Notes: generated by a model not told the origin, from the letters alone. 64,000 nt of DNA from Hyperoplus lanceolatus (GCA_026929865.2 CM049407.1:18896001-18960000), one strand, 5' to 3'; shown: positions 1 through 61,466, counted from the first letter of the stretch. Made by a program: numbers and translations.

Positions 1-12930
<12,930 letters not shown>

Positions 12931-13280
12931 TGCTGCTGCACCCCCCGCCCCCCTCCCCCACCCTCCTCACGACCACCCGCCCCATCACCATCCCCTTCAC
13001 CCTCTCAGCCAAGCCAGCCTCGCCTGCCCGACTGTCCTCCAGCAAAGTCAGTGCTTTAGGCAATCACTGAGAATGACACAGAGAGACAAATGCATACTTA
13101 GGCAAACACACAGAGACAGAGACAAACACAGGAAGTGACACCGCGGGGCAAAGAATGATACCAAAAAAAGGACACTCTCTGAGACCTAACACGGCGCAAC
13201 ACAACGATGTGTATTTTGACTGAGAGACACTGAGAGAAAATACTTGGTATTCCACTTAAACGACGCAGAGTATTGAGGCC
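12931..13280 (+). other. dlg4 3' UTR, proximal part
   Basis: Follows the stop codon directly and starts with a C-rich tract (CCCCCCGCCCCCCTCCCCC). No AATAAA occurs close by. The first candidate signals are several kb downstream (about 14784, and about 16337 and 16388), so the UTR end is not set. Confidence 0.5.
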
Positions 13281-13531
13281 GTGTTCACACTTGGCATTAA
13301 ATTACATCTTGGCCACAGCTTTGAACACAGCTGTGACTGCATCCAAGATCGGAGATGCAAATGTCCTAAACACAGTTGATTTAGCACTACCCAACAATTC
13401 GCTGTGTGACTTTTTGAGTTTTTTTTTTTCGGTAAAATGCAGTTGCAGTTTCCCAACGTAAAATGCAAATGGGAAGCAAAATTCTTGATTCCTTGAGAGA
13501 TTTCAGATGCATTCTAATGCCAGGTGTGAAC
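13281..13531. mobile_element. Short MITE, TTCACACYTGGCATTA ends
   Basis: Left GTGTTCACACTTGGCATTA; right TAATGCCAGGTGTGAAC (complementary). 251 bp with no coding capacity. Shares the CTGGCATTA core with the MITE at 8070-8553. Confidence 0.7.
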
Positions 13532-14822
13532 TTCAGCCTATGTCATCTTGATCTCAACACAGTTTGGGTACATGTGGAAATTAGATATTTGGTCAAAACA
13601 GGGCTTGAAAGAGGTTGACCCAGCAGGGAACTGACCCCAAGGTAGTATAACACCACCTCATCCTCTCTACCCCTCTCGAGTCACGGCCCCATTGAACACC
13701 TCCACACGCCTATATCTGAGATGGAGGTGCCCCAAAAAGACTCTTTTTATATCAAATCCTCCTCCTTGTGTTAGCTCTGCCTTGTATAAGGACAGGATAG
13801 GGGGACGACTGGGAACGGGGCACCCAGATCCTTCTGAATCCCTCTCTATGAGGAGTGTTTTTTTCTCTGCAAAGAGTCCCATTTCTTGTAAATCTCTTCT
13901 TGGTTCTGAGTGTAAACTCAGAAACTCGGTGAACAAGACTGACGTTTGCTCAATCGCCCATGTTGAATATTGCGAGGCATTATTTAAAGGCAAAGTTCAA
14001 TAATTATAATGATTAAAAAGAACTCATATGCTGAATTTGTGCATGCATCCTCAAAGACTATGGAGACAGGAGAGAAAAAACAATGGAAAATCTGACAAAA
14101 AAAGAAATGTATAAGAAAGAAGGCGAGTTAGAAGGGTATGTTCTCCTTGTTCACCTCCTTTTTGTGTGGGAGTTTTTTAGCATGCCTCATGGTGAAGAAA
14201 GAGAAAAGAAACACTGTCATGAGATATGGTCACGAGAGGTCCCAAACGCAGTAGAGGCTCTGACATACAGTTTGGCCTCTGCTCCTATGCACACACACTC
14301 ACGCACCCACACAAACACAAACTAACACGGTCACGCCCATCCACACACACACACGGGTAGAGTTGTAAGCTCAGCTGTAACCTAGCACACTCCTCTACAG
14401 GGAGGGGGCTGGCTGTTCTGACCTGATGGTCAGAATCCAAGATGAATGTTATCTCTCTAGGCACAAAAAGTAGAGCTGTTAGCTTCATCGCTCCTCAGCC
14501 AACTCACCGATCACTCTTCAGAGATAAATCCTTCTGCCACAGACATACACACTGTTTGCAGTGGCTGCAGTTAAAGCCATGGTGTGTGTGTGTGTGTGTG
14601 TCTGTTTGTGTTTGTATGTGTGTGTACGTTGCGCGTAGGTCTCTGTATGTATGTGTGCGCATATATGGAAACTCCTCCGTGTGGGAGGAATAGGTCTTCT
14701 TTTATTCGCTCTCTTCCACTTGTTCTCTGCTTCTTTATCCCTTTTTTGTCCACACAAATTGAAGCTAAGTCATGTTTAACAAATAAATGGCCTATATATA
14801 TAAAATATAAATATGAATATAA

Positions 14823-14845
14823 ATATATATATATATGTATATATA

Positions 14846-14914
<69 letters not shown>
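14823..14914. repeat. (AT)n microsatellite
   Basis: About 92 bp of almost pure AT with three interruptions near the left end. Confidence 0.97.
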
Positions 14915-14916
<2 letters not shown>

Positions 14917-15189
14917 TTTTTTATGACAATTTCTAACGGGACTGTAAGTCTGTAAAAATCAACATCTCCAAACAATATTCCATTGATTTCTTTGGGTAAT
15001 ATTGCAGTTTGGTTGTTGAATTTACTCACAATCCCATTTTATTGTTGTAAAACGAAGCAGGATGCTACATGAAAACAACTGAAGCATTCTCGTTGATGTA
15101 AAGCAGACCTCACAGTAGAGCTTTGAACTCACATGTGACATGTTCTCGTGTGCGTAGAAAACTAACTGAAACACATGTATACAATGATG

Positions 15190-15198
15190 CTGTGTGTG

Positions 15199-15253
<55 letters not shown>
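15190..15253. repeat. (GT)n microsatellite
   Basis: GT tract with one TTG interruption near 15199. Confidence 0.97.
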
Positions 15254-15254
<1 letters not shown>

Positions 15255-16676
15255 CTGTGTGCATGTGCACATGTGTGTTTGCGACTTGTGTGGGAAGCAT
15301 AAATGATACTATAAGAGACTATCTCCTTTATGGCATCTACTGGTGGCGGCTGTGATGTAAAAGACAAATGGGTGGCGTGCGTATGTGTGTGTGCAAGAGC
15401 GAGAGAGTGAGACACGTACATGAAGACGTAGTGCAATACTGCTATGATGTTATGCAATCAAGATGGTTTTATGTATGTGTCTAATATTAAAACAGAATTT
15501 ATTAAAGTTTGCACTGAGGCTGAGGCATTATATGCCACCGGTATCAGCAAGAAAGAGACGGTGAGGAAAAGGACTCCTAGATTTTATGAGCATGTGTTGT
15601 ATTTACTTATAATTTGTTTCTGCATTATAAGAGTGAAGGTGGAAGTATTGATGGAAGTGACCATTCATATTTATCGTTTGTTTTTTTGCTCACTTCACTC
15701 GACCCAGGGTGGAAACAGCTGAGCCTTCTGAAAGTATCAATTTCTATTTTCATTTAAGATGTGTTATATATTTAGAGCTGTCACTGGTTCCATTAGAATT
15801 CGGTATATTTTCGTTTTGGGTTTGTTTGTTTTTTGTTTGTTTTTTACAATCGGAGAGCTTTTGGGTCCTAGCCAGAAATTCTGTAAATATAATGGAGATG
15901 ATGGAGTGCTGTGTGGCTTTAGTTTTGCCCATACACACTGCTGAATTGATGCACAGAGTGCAGATTCCATCAGAGCCATAGCCCAGTTTAACTGTTCCAA
16001 CACACATAAATGTTGGCACACATTTAGGGTGGGCAACACAGACACACACCAATGCACACACAAGTATATCAGCACATTCACACATCCATTTACATTTACA
16101 CATTGACAGAATCACAGAAAACACATGGCAACACATCAATGAATGGAAATAATTTGTTTTCAATTACTTTATTTGAGGGTTCAATGTATTTCTTAATATC
16201 TCTCTCAGCCATCGGTATCATAGTGTGATATTCCTTATAAAATATATGAATTTTTACAGAAAAAGACTGATTACAAAGTTACAACAAAGTCAACTGATGC
16301 AGAAAAATATATTTAACAATGACAATATCAAGCAAAATAAAAATGTTCAAGTTCAGTGAAGCGCTTGTTGTAAATTAGCTAAAAAATAATAAAAATTAAT
16401 TTAAAAATGCTTTCTGAAAATTGGTTTCGCACAGCCTTGTCTTTTTTTTGTTTGTCTGTGATTGATGATTAGAAAGCCTCAGTTCCACAGGTTGAAGGAT
16501 GCAAGAAAAGAAGAGTGCCGCCAGGGGAGGGCGCTCATTGTCCATTTTTAGCTGCATATTGAAGGTCCTCAAAGCTGCATTGGCCATACATGCTAGGGCT
16601 CTTATTTGCCCCTCCTCCCCCTCATTCTCACCAAGGGAACCATTTTCTCTTTGGAAAAGCATGCAGTGAGGAGCAA

Positions 16677-16786
<110 letters not shown>

Positions 16787-16898
16787 ACATGCGTGTGTGA
16801 GTGTGTGAGAGAGAAAGCAGAGGAGATCATTCACACTGCGTACATGGTTGTCCTTGTGCTTCCCTCTGGCTTTTTACATGTTTGTGTCATCTGTGCAG

Positions 16899-17194
16899 CT
16901 TTTAAAGGCACAATCTGTGACAGAATCCAACCACCTACACACCAAACATAAGATTTGATCTGTCTTTTAATGCCCACACACCTAAGTCTGACTTAACCAT
17001 GTTTTCTGATGCTGTGTGGTTAACATCAGCATTGTATAATAACCAAGGGAGAAACAGAAATATGAATTATGGAATGTGATTGGTAAAGGAACACAAAAAT
17101 CCCACATTTACTTTGTAACCCAAATGATTTGAGTTTCTGAATTAACTTTACATTGAAAGAGACATATACTTGCACTCTGCACCTTTAAAATGTC
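16899..17194. mobile_element. Possible MITE with TTTTAAAGG ends
   Basis: TTTTAAAGGCACAATCTGTG on the left and the complement of TTTTAAAGGTGCAGAGTGCA on the right. The inverted repeat is short and imperfect, and no target duplication was found. Confidence 0.4.
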
Positions 17195-17390
17195 CACTCT
17201 AACACTAGAAAGGTGATTGATAAAGAATCCAATAAGCTGTTAAAATCTCTGAAACCTCAGTGACCTGCCATTTTGTAAGTCATTACAAGCTCAGGCTGTG
17301 CAGACTTTAATTAAATGCTGGTATAGATCCAAAATGTTTCTAAGATCCTAAATATGTCTGGCTGACATTTGGCAGACGCGTTGACATTTG

Positions 17391-17634
17391 GGGCGGCAGT
17401 GGCAAAGTGGGTGGGGCGGTCGTCTTCTGGAGTGCAGGGCCAGAGGTGTGTGTCGAAGTGTCCCTTGGCAAGACACTGAACCCCAAATTGCTCCTGATGG
17501 TTCACAGAGCGCCTTGCATGGCAGCTACTGCCATGAGTGTGTGTATGAATGGGTGAATATGGTAAGAAATGTAAAGTGCTTTGGGGCTGAGAAGATCGGC
17601 TAAAAGTGCTATATAAGTCAAGTCCATTTACCAT
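17391..17634 (+). mobile_element. tRNA-derived SINE with L2-type tail, + strand
   Basis: Head GGGGCGGCAGTGGCAAAGTG, body GTGTCCCTTGGCAAGACACT and GCCTTGCATGGCAGCTACTG, and tail AAGTGCTATATAAGTCAAGT. Compared with the copy at 43888-44147 the B-box region is deleted. This architecture is common in spiny-rayed fishes. Confidence 0.85.
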
Positions 17635-19960
17635 TTCATTAAAGAATGCACACATTATCTGGTGCAGACTTAAGAAACATGGAGTATCACTATGTGCACC
17701 CATCATAAAGCTACAATGAAGAGCCTGGACGTGTTCAAACAGTGTGCGCAAGGGATTCTTTTTTGCTATTCTTCAAAACTGTTTATGTGAGAAATGGGAA
17801 ATGTGTATGTTCAGCGGTTTAAGTGGCCAAGGTAAGATATTCAACCACTTCAGGGCTGAGGGGGGCTGAGGTATTTCCATGTGTACACATCAATCACCTC
17901 GTTGACCAAAGCCTGGCCTCTGCTGTGTTATATCAACTGTAAGTTATAGAAAGGGCTTTACAGGGAGAGGGGAGAATATCCATCAAAGGTGTTCAACAGG
18001 ATTTCAACCTGCAAACTGGTATGGGTCTGTAATCCTGTCAGCCTTCCTTGACAGGTGTCCACTCCACACACAGGGTATTGAATGCATTTACCCACAAGCT
18101 GGTGGAAGAATGCACAGTTGGATCCTTTAGCAAGACAGATGCCCGACAGATGGAGCGCTGAAACGATTTTTTTTGCCAAAGTAATGTGGTTACTTCAAAA
18201 TTGGAACTTGAAATTTCCTCCCAATTAGGCAACTGACTCTGTAGATAAAGTCTCTCTTTAATCAATAAAGTGATTCATATGTTTTGGAAAAATCTTGAAA
18301 CCCTATATGTCTCAGATGTACACACACACAATCCATTGCAAGCGTTCCCATTTCTCTACTGCCGGAGCAGTCAGTCGTTTTAAATGCTTCCACATGGACT
18401 AATTCAATCAAGCCAGTGATTAAAATCAGATTTCACTCCAAAGTGGGCGAGATGAGGAAGCTTGCCCATTGAAAATTAGCAGGATAATTGTCAGGCAGCT
18501 CGATCCCCACAGCTCTCACAGGGATCAAGGTGGCGGTCGCCGCTCCAATCACTGTATCAATATATTCAATATCAATATATCCGCAGCCTATTTCACAATA
18601 CGCTGATAATGAAGTAATCTACTTTGGAGTAACCTCTTAATGCCTGCTGGTTTCTGGGGTCCAGAGCTGCAGGGAAAGGATGTGGATGAAAGAAGAGCTG
18701 ACGTGTGTGCCTTGCAACTGTTTGAAAGAAGAGTCAGCCAAGAGATATCTAAAAGTATTCAAAGCAACCTCAGAACTGCTCGCATGCATGTGCACTGGGA
18801 AACTGGTAAAGCATTTCGGTACACAACATCAGCTTTCACACTGCTCAAAGCCAATATTGTCAGGAGACCTGAAGGCATGCCAGCTAAAGGTGTTTGAAGC
18901 GTAGTCATCCCTGAACCGTTACTTTTAGTCTTTACTTGCAGTACACAACGCCACAGGCTTCAAGATGATTGAAGCCAAAATCTCATTGCAGAGTTATTTT
19001 GGAAATATGTACTACGAATGGTAGTACACAGGAATACATGCAGTACAAAGGTAATTTAATTAATTCCCTACATTTACAAAACCGCTGTACCTTTCCATGG
19101 CATGACTGAGCAATGGGTGTGCCTGGATTCTTCCACACAGATTTCCCTCTTTGGTCAAGGTAATCCTCTTAGATCCAGGATGATTATACAGCAGACATGT
19201 TTCTATCTGGGAATTTCAAATAGCTGCAACAGGAACTCTTACTCATAGACTTTACAGATACATTTCAATCAGGCTACCAAACTCGCACAGGACGTTGGCA
19301 GTCTCACTTGCTATCATCTTTACAACATGACAGCTACAACCTGGGGTAGTGGATCAAACACAGATCCTTTCCATGTTCATATTGTATTATTCATTTCAGC
19401 CTTGATGTGTGTTCTACTCACTGATTCTTCGTCCCCTCTTTTCTTTTTTTTGCATACCAGCACCCGTATGGTCCCAGCTGGCACCCATCAGACTCTCTAT
19501 GTATAGGGTAACTTGAGTTCAACTCTTTTGATTACATCATGTGCGTTAAATAAATACATTTCTGCAAGATGTCACTCCGGTGGCTCCACTGCTCTTTATC
19601 CGTGTATCAGAGTGGCTGCGAAAAGATCAGATGATTCATCCTCAGCTTGGTGTACAGCAGGGTGTGGTGGTTCAGGGTTTTTTACTGAAGCGATGCTTCT
19701 TTGTGCTGTGTGAAAAGAGCTCCATTCTTAGGCTTAAAGACCAAGGTAATGCAGGCTCCAAAGGTTTTGTGCCAGAGCTTCTGACTGATGTTGTATTAAA
19801 CCTTTTTGTTCTGATTCTTAAAGGCTTTAATAAACAACACACCTCGCTGTAACCACAGACAACATTTCATGCTGAAATTATGTGAGAATAAAATACGATG
19901 AAATTGATGTTGGGCAGTGTTTTGGCCTATTTACTTCTGTTGAAACATTCCAACGCCATG

Positions 19961-20138
19961 GGGCGCCCTTAGCTCAGTTGGTAGGGCGTCCCCCCCATGG
20001 GCCTCGGCCAGCAGCGGACCCGGATTCGATTCCAGCCCGCGGTCGTTCTCTGCATGTCACTCCCCTCTCTGCCCCATTTCAACTCTGTCTCTACACTATC
20101 GATAAAGCATCAAAATGCCAAAAAAAAAAAAAAAAAAA
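19961..20138 (+). mobile_element. tRNA-derived SINE with 14-bp target duplication
   Basis: A-box-like TAGCTCAGTTGGTAGGGCG, B box GGATTCGATTCC, then the fish SINE body (TGCATGTCACTCCCC) and a poly-A tail. ATTCCAACGCCATG flanks it at 19947-19960 and 20139-20152. It is not a functional tRNA gene: it is followed by a SINE body and poly-A and carries perfect target duplications. Confidence 0.95.
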
Positions 20139-23100
20139 ATTCCAACGCCATGCCCATTCCACTCAGTACAAAAGGAAAGCTACCTTCTGCACTTAATATT
20201 CAATGACCTTGAGATTCTTTTTGAGCGCAGACAAATAACAAAGATTTTTGTTTTGCATAGTGAGGTTTTAGAAACCAAGAGACTTACAGCGATTTTAAGA
20301 CACTGCCTTCTGGAGTCACATTATAAGCTGCATCTGCAAGGGCAGAGCTTAACCCATGAAGGCTTATAAAGTCACCCTGGGCCAAATGCACACTTTCATT
20401 TTGTAACAGCAAAGATGACATTTGGTCCCAAAAATGAGGATGACATATGCCAGCATTAGAATTTTCGAGGACATTGGAGGCAGGGTATTCAGTAGTATAT
20501 TGTTGCGCTTATCTGAAATAGGAGTCAAAATTGGCGCTCATGCATTGCAGCTTAGCAAAGAGAGTGTTAAGCTTTATTTTGACCAGTTGCTCCTGGTGAG
20601 CAAATGTACAAAAAAGTTCCAATTGTTTATCTCATTGCATGCGTTGTGCCATCGCACCATTATGCATATTCAAAGTTGATGTTGTACCCAAAAAGGACGC
20701 AAAAAAAAAAATTGGTTAACTTCTCATTGTGTTTCTACTTTTAAAGAGCCACCTTTTCTTCTCTTCTCTTTTACACTCAGAGCTCTTCACATTATAGACT
20801 TACTGTGAAGCAGAATAACAGAACCTCCCCAAGGACATTTCTCTGTCTCGTTTGTTTCACAATTATTCTTGTTGAAGCTCACTCTGCAGCTTGCCTGATC
20901 TGGAAGTGAGAGTCTGATTGAAGCTTATGAAGAAGAATTTCATGCACTGCATAGACTATACTATACCGTATGACGTATGAAGACCTTGAGCATCACCCTT
21001 GTGCATGCTGTGTTGAGTTTTTCTCCACTTATGTAACATACTAACACATGAACAAAGAAACTGAATGGAAAAGAGAAGACTTTTCTGTTGCAAAAGTGGC
21101 AAATGACATTGACTAATGTATTACAAGTCATGGCTTGTGTCATATAGATGACATCATAGTTTGATATCTTTGCACTTTGAAATTCCTTCCTTCAAGGTTG
21201 TGGGATATACAGCATTTAATTGTTTGGTAGCCTTTGGTCCCAATGATTAGGATGGATACAGTGAAGGTAACACGGTATCTCACTCAAATGTTCTGCTATG
21301 TACAGAAGAAAAACCTAACAACACAAGTTGAATCCAGCGAACAAGAAACTCTAGCCACGCAAAAATTAAACACTGGTCTGGTCTAGTTTGTGAGCTTGAA
21401 TTGCAAATTTCTGATTTACATCAAGTCATTTAGACTAAAACATTTGCATATTCTCTTATTTATACCGCTGTCTCTCCCAGATCTTTTATAAGCGATTCCA
21501 TCCAGTGCCCCTTGAGGACAAACACCCATTCATTAAATAAAGAAAATAGGCTGTGCTGCCACACTGATGAAATGAATCTCTAATGTTATGCTTGTCATTA
21601 AAAATATGCTGTTTTTAGATGGTTAGTTGCCGAAATGTAATAGAGAGAGATGTCATGAAGCATTAGCTTGAAGAAACAAATGCGCAATGACAGTTCTTCT
21701 CTAAATGTTATCATATTTATGCATGAACAATTTTTTCCATCAGACTGCAAGAAAACAGATAGATTTATCTGCAAAAGACCATGTGGCAGTAGGGATGCAT
21801 CAGCCAGATCATGTAACCTACTAAATTGCAACTATCAGATAGACCAACTTGAATCTATCTGTGAAATGCAGATAGACTCTATCCACATTTCTCAGACCTC
21901 AGCTTCTTTGACCGGCGACCAGAGAACTGAAATCCCCAGTGGCAGAAGTTATCAGGCCTGCTGAGATGTCCTTGAACGGCCTCTATCCTTGGGTTGTGCT
22001 GCTGTGTGGCTTTGAGTTGCCCTAAATGGGATGTCATTACATAGTATATAAAACATATTTCAGTAAGGAAGAAAGGTGATTTTGTTCAGCAAAGGAAATG
22101 GGTCTGAATGCTTTGCTTACTACCTGGCATAGGTTGGGCCGAGTTAGGGTCGAATTTGACATACATTGGTACGTTTAATCCAACTCTGAAGGGCTAAGCT
22201 GATGTTACCACCACATAGTTAAAGGTTTCATCAAGATGAGAGATTACTGAAAAAGCATGTCAGTACTTGTCGATTGGAAGAACCTCATTTTTGTTTTGGA
22301 GTCAGGACATTCAGAAAGTGTAAATAACACCAGAAGTCATGTGAATCTTTTGTCAAAATAAAAGCATAGGTCTTTCTTGTGCCTGTGTTCTGTTTTAATC
22401 TAAATTGTGATTTATGATCAAAAGAAACAAGAACGTTCCATTGGGGTTAGACTCCAGTGAGGAAAAGAATACCAGAAGAATACAAAAAGAATGCAGGCTA
22501 AATCTAGTGGAATTGTAGCCTACTTAAAGTTTACTGTCTGGACTGACGTGGAAGTGTAAGCCTACCACCTTGCTGATGTTGTTAGAAAACAGGTAATGGG
22601 ATAAAGGACTTACATACAGTGCAATCGGCCTACATGAGTGCATTTATGACCAAATTTAGATGCAGAATTGTGTCAGCAGAGCTTGCATGGAAAGATGATT
22701 TGACCAATGGATTCATACTGCAGTTGAATTCTTACTGCATAGGCTTACTCAAGTCCACTAGTATATGACTTAGCACATTGGCTAAAGATATTGTCAAGAC
22801 AGCACATATTGTGCCAAGCAGAGATGTGGCATAGGGGTCTAGGAATGTAGGCCTATAGATGGATCCCAGTTTAACTGTACATTACCTAGGCCTATATCCC
22901 TGCCTACACTGTTAAATGTGTAGGCCTATAGCCTTTAGATTTTTACTTTACTTTCTTGTAGGCTATAGTAGCCTAGATAAGTGCAAAAGGCATTCTTGTT
23001 TTGAATAGGTTACTTACGTTAACGACGCTATTCCTCAGTGTGTGAAGCCTACTTCTGTTTGCTGCTGTGACACTTTAATCTCCCTGCTTTGGATCAATAC

Positions 23101-23279
23101 ACTTGATCTTATCTTTATAAAGTGTGCCTATCATAGGTCTTGTAGACGACCTGGTGCAAAAATGGTGGGGGTTTAAATTGCACACTTGATCAAAATGGTC
23201 ACTCCGAGGAAACAAAACAAAATGAAACAGTCGCCTTAATTCATACCTTTATCGGTCATTCACTTTCTTTCCAACTGTT

Positions 23280-24309
23280 ATGTGAGTTTTACTTTGCAGG
23301 CGCTTAGCGGAAGACTCGTATCGGACCGTGCAGCTTGCGCTTGACTCCACTGTTATGGAAACGGGAGTGGGCGGAGCTTGCCGCCGCCAGTCGACTCCGC
23401 GTTTGATGCGGTGATGGAAGTGCTCAACGGCCAGCTTTCTATAGTCACTCATAGTCCTACGAGCTACTCGTGCGCCCGACTTTTGATATCCTCCGTGCGT
23501 CCGGTCTGCTGACTTATCCGCAGAACAAACTCGACCATTTTCTTCTCAGTTTCAACCCAATTTTGACTCTTAATCTAGGCCAGGCTATACGTGTCGCGCG
23601 GCACCCCCAACACCTTTCGTGGATTGTTTTCTTCTTCTCACCCGTTCCAAATTCTCAAATTGTCTGGTGCTAGAAAAAGGAAAACAAAACACACTTGCGT
23701 GAATGGTTTCCCGAGCATGAAGAGAGGATGTGGAAGCAGGTAAGAGTGTTATCTCTGCCGCTAACAGAAGATATTCTTTGAGGTGCCCTGGTTGCGGATA
23801 CAGCCTTGCTGGGTCATTGAGCTTTAAGGGGAGATTTTGGGAGAAGTCGCGTGGAACACAAAGAGCTTATTAAAGCCGAGGACACAACAAGTTTTTCAAC
23901 CATGCACTCCCCGTGCTTCTGACAGAGGACCGAGTTGGCAGAGGAGTGGCAGCACTGTGCTTTGTTTCTTACTCTAGTTCTCTTGCCAGACTTTCACCAC
24001 AACACAAAGTTGGAAAATTGGGAGAAGTTTCTAGTCCGTAGTGGGAAGAAAGAAAAAAACACCTGCTTTTCGGGGAGCTGTCTCGTGCGACCAGGCTGGT
24101 GTGCTTTATATTCACAGCCGACAAAATAACCGCACTTTGGCAAAGTGTAATTTTTCTACTGCAGTGTGAGGCTCTCTGAACTGAAGTCCTCTTTAAATGC
24201 GGACTGGTCTGCGGTCAGTGAGTGCACAGCCGAGCTGCCAGTGCCACTTGATTTTGAATTCTTCTTGGCAACACAAAAGTCGTTTCGTTGACCATTTAGC
24301 ACCGACACC
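23280..24309 (+). promoter_or_regulatory. ephb4 promoter and 5' UTR region
   Basis: CpG-rich compared with its AT-rich surroundings, with a GC box (GTGGGCGGAG) near 23369. No clear TATA box, as expected for a CpG promoter. The transcription start is not determined. A GTAAGA donor at 23740 and a TTTTTCTACTGCAG acceptor ending at 24164 could define an intron in the 5' UTR. Confidence 0.5.
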
Positions 24310-59142
<34,833 letters not shown>

Positions 59143-60785
59143 CTTCCCTGTCTCCTCACCTGGAGGTGAACACCAGCGCACACAGAGAGCACTCTGGATC
59201 CTCCTCTGTGACCCACTTTGAACAAGGAATCTTAGAAGAAAAATCAAAGACTAAAGATGACTTTCCCATCAGGATGAGAGAGTCGTCCAGAGTACAGGCG
59301 GAGTCCCGGTCTCCCACAGAGACCATGGGAGGAAGCTGACTTGACTCATTTTTACAGTTTGCGGTCAGTGTTTTTAAATCCACCCGTGGTTAGGACCCAA
59401 TAGCTGTGCTAAACAAAGAGAAGACTGCTCATACATTCTGTTGTATCATGTCATACGGATAACAGTCAGTTGACTGCGTTGATGTAACAATACAAAAAAA
59501 GTTGCAGAATGAGACGAAAAGAAATGCCAGCGCTAAAATCCCAGGATTTTATTTTCATATTGTTGTGTAATTATGAATGAGAACTGCTTTCACCCTGGGC
59601 GTCTTGCATTAAATCCATCTGGATTATGTTACTACGATAGATACCTTTCACAAGACTGAACATTTTAACCGTTGGATTTTTCTTTTTTTCTTCCCATTTG
59701 ATTTCACCATGACCTACTCTTTACTCAGGTGTGATGTGTAATGTGGACTTTATGGGGAGCGCTTGACGTGACGTAACCAGACTTCTTATCTTCCCCAGTC
59801 TGCCTCTCCCCCTCACCAACATGTGAGGGGAAGAGAGACACAGACAAACATATCTGCACTTTTGACATTTCAGGAGTGAATTGTAATCTCCATTCACTCC
59901 ATATGTTTCTCTTGGAGTGTGCTGGGTGATGTCTACTGCCTGTGTTTCTACCGGCAGCTCACTTTCATTATAGTCAGGCTGAATTGACGGACCAAGTGGA
60001 CTCGGAACCAAGAAAACGCTGTAGAGTTCCTTCGAGGAATCTACCGTCAGTCTGGCCTCAAACAGTTTTTTCTTCATATAACGGACACACTTTTAATTAC
60101 CTTATTCTGTATTCCGCCATCTTCCAGTGCCATTCAGTCGTCTTTGTGGACTTAAATGCCAATTGTATCAAGCAGAAATCACTCCTAAGTGATACTTCTC
60201 ATTTAAATGTACATTAAAGGGTTACTTTGACATTTGGAAGTTTAGTACAGGATTTCCCTTCATCAGTTGTGTGGTCAGTAAAGTGCTTCTGCTTTTGACC
60301 AAAAGCTTTACAAACATTTGGCTTGGAAATCCCAACAGAGCTACTGGCCAACTTTCAGCCAGTAGTATCCATTGGTTTCTGGGCGGAATGCTAATAACAG
60401 TGCTGAGCTGCTGTTTGATTAGCAGAGTTATCCCCCCCAAACACTCACACACATTATTACAAGTGCTTGTTGAAGAGGAAAAACAGACTGGAGTTCAAAA
60501 TGTCAAAGTATTTCTCAAAGACTTTGCAGCATCTCTTGGAAGGATAATACCAGCCTTTTTGACATTTCAGGGGTGTATATTTTTCCCAGGGTAGTTCACA
60601 GACCTGCTGTGAATCAGGGAAATGAAGTTCAAACTGCTATTAAAACATACTTAAACAACAGTGTTGAATACAAAATGCATATTCCTTTTTTCTAAAGGGT
60701 TTTAACCTCATGCTGTTTTTGTGTTTTTCTATTTTTCACTTGGCCATTTGGATTTCTCTCTGCATCACAATCAAAATTACCTTTC
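59143..60785 (+). other. ephb4 3' UTR / downstream region
   Basis: Follows the stop codon. An ATTAAA lies at 60213, inside a MITE end. No other gene is recognised. Confidence 0.5.
60214..60525. mobile_element. MITE with TACTTTGACATTT inverted ends
   Basis: Left TTAAAGGGTTACTTTGACAT; the complement of the right end reads CTTTGAGAAATACTTTGACA. Imperfect; 312 bp. Confidence 0.6.
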
Positions 60786-60789
60786 TTAA

Positions 60790-61409
60790 CCCATTGATGA
60801 CGGCTGCTGCGTGATGCCACATTGGCTCTCCTGCCTGATGCTGCATCGCGCAGCATTATTACTTTATCTAATTTTCATGGCATTCCCAGCATAGAATGCA
60901 CTGTCATTGGTTCAAATACACATGAGGTGGGTTTTGTTGATTTTTTTAAGACCACGTGACCACCCAAAAGTTGTGTGGTTTGCCGAAAATCACGTCAATC
61001 AAAAAAATAAAAAATAAAAAAATAAAACAAAATTATAAAAAAAAATACGCCGGCTATGTCGGCGACGGAACAGTTAGTGGCGTTTGGTGTGCAGAATCAA
61101 GGTCTACTATAGACTACTGACGAAAATCACACAACACATTGCATCTATTTATTAACAATATTTAATAATCTTCTAATTCATCTAATTTTGACGATTTTTT
61201 GAAATATTTGTTGGTGTGTAAGCGCTACGGGAGCATGTCTAAATAAAACCTGTGAACCTTAACTTTTAAATGTATTTTATTTCATGTTTATATGTGCTAC
61301 ACAGGCTTAGATATTAAGGTTTTGGTAGACTTGACAATTCGTACTATTTTTTCAGAAAACCCTCAGGCATTAAGGACATGCATCTTAGATTGCCATAGTC
61401 ATCAATGGG
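60790..61409. mobile_element. piggyBac-like MITE (TTAA target, CCC...GGG ends)
   Basis: TTAA at 60786-60789 then CCCATTGATGAC; right end GTCATCAATGGG then TTAA at 61410-61413. TTAA duplication with CCC-starting inverted ends is the mark of piggyBac elements. 620 bp with no transposase. Confidence 0.85.
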
Positions 61410-61466
61410 TTAATAAGAACTGACAAATGTTAAGATAGCATTTTCATCACAAGTGAGCATTTTCTT

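Noticed and set aside
14571-15029. 152-codon minus-strand ORF, and many Cys-Val or His-Thr ORFs elsewhere
   Set aside because: They are translations of (AT)n and (CA/GT)n microsatellites with no other support.
18640-18897. 85-codon ORF between the genes
   Set aside because: Overlaps an equally long ORF in another frame; no known product and no exon signals.
19961-20050. tRNA gene-like sequence with A and B boxes
   Set aside because: It is the head of a SINE: SINE body, poly-A tail and 14-bp target duplications follow, and the anticodon region is not credible.
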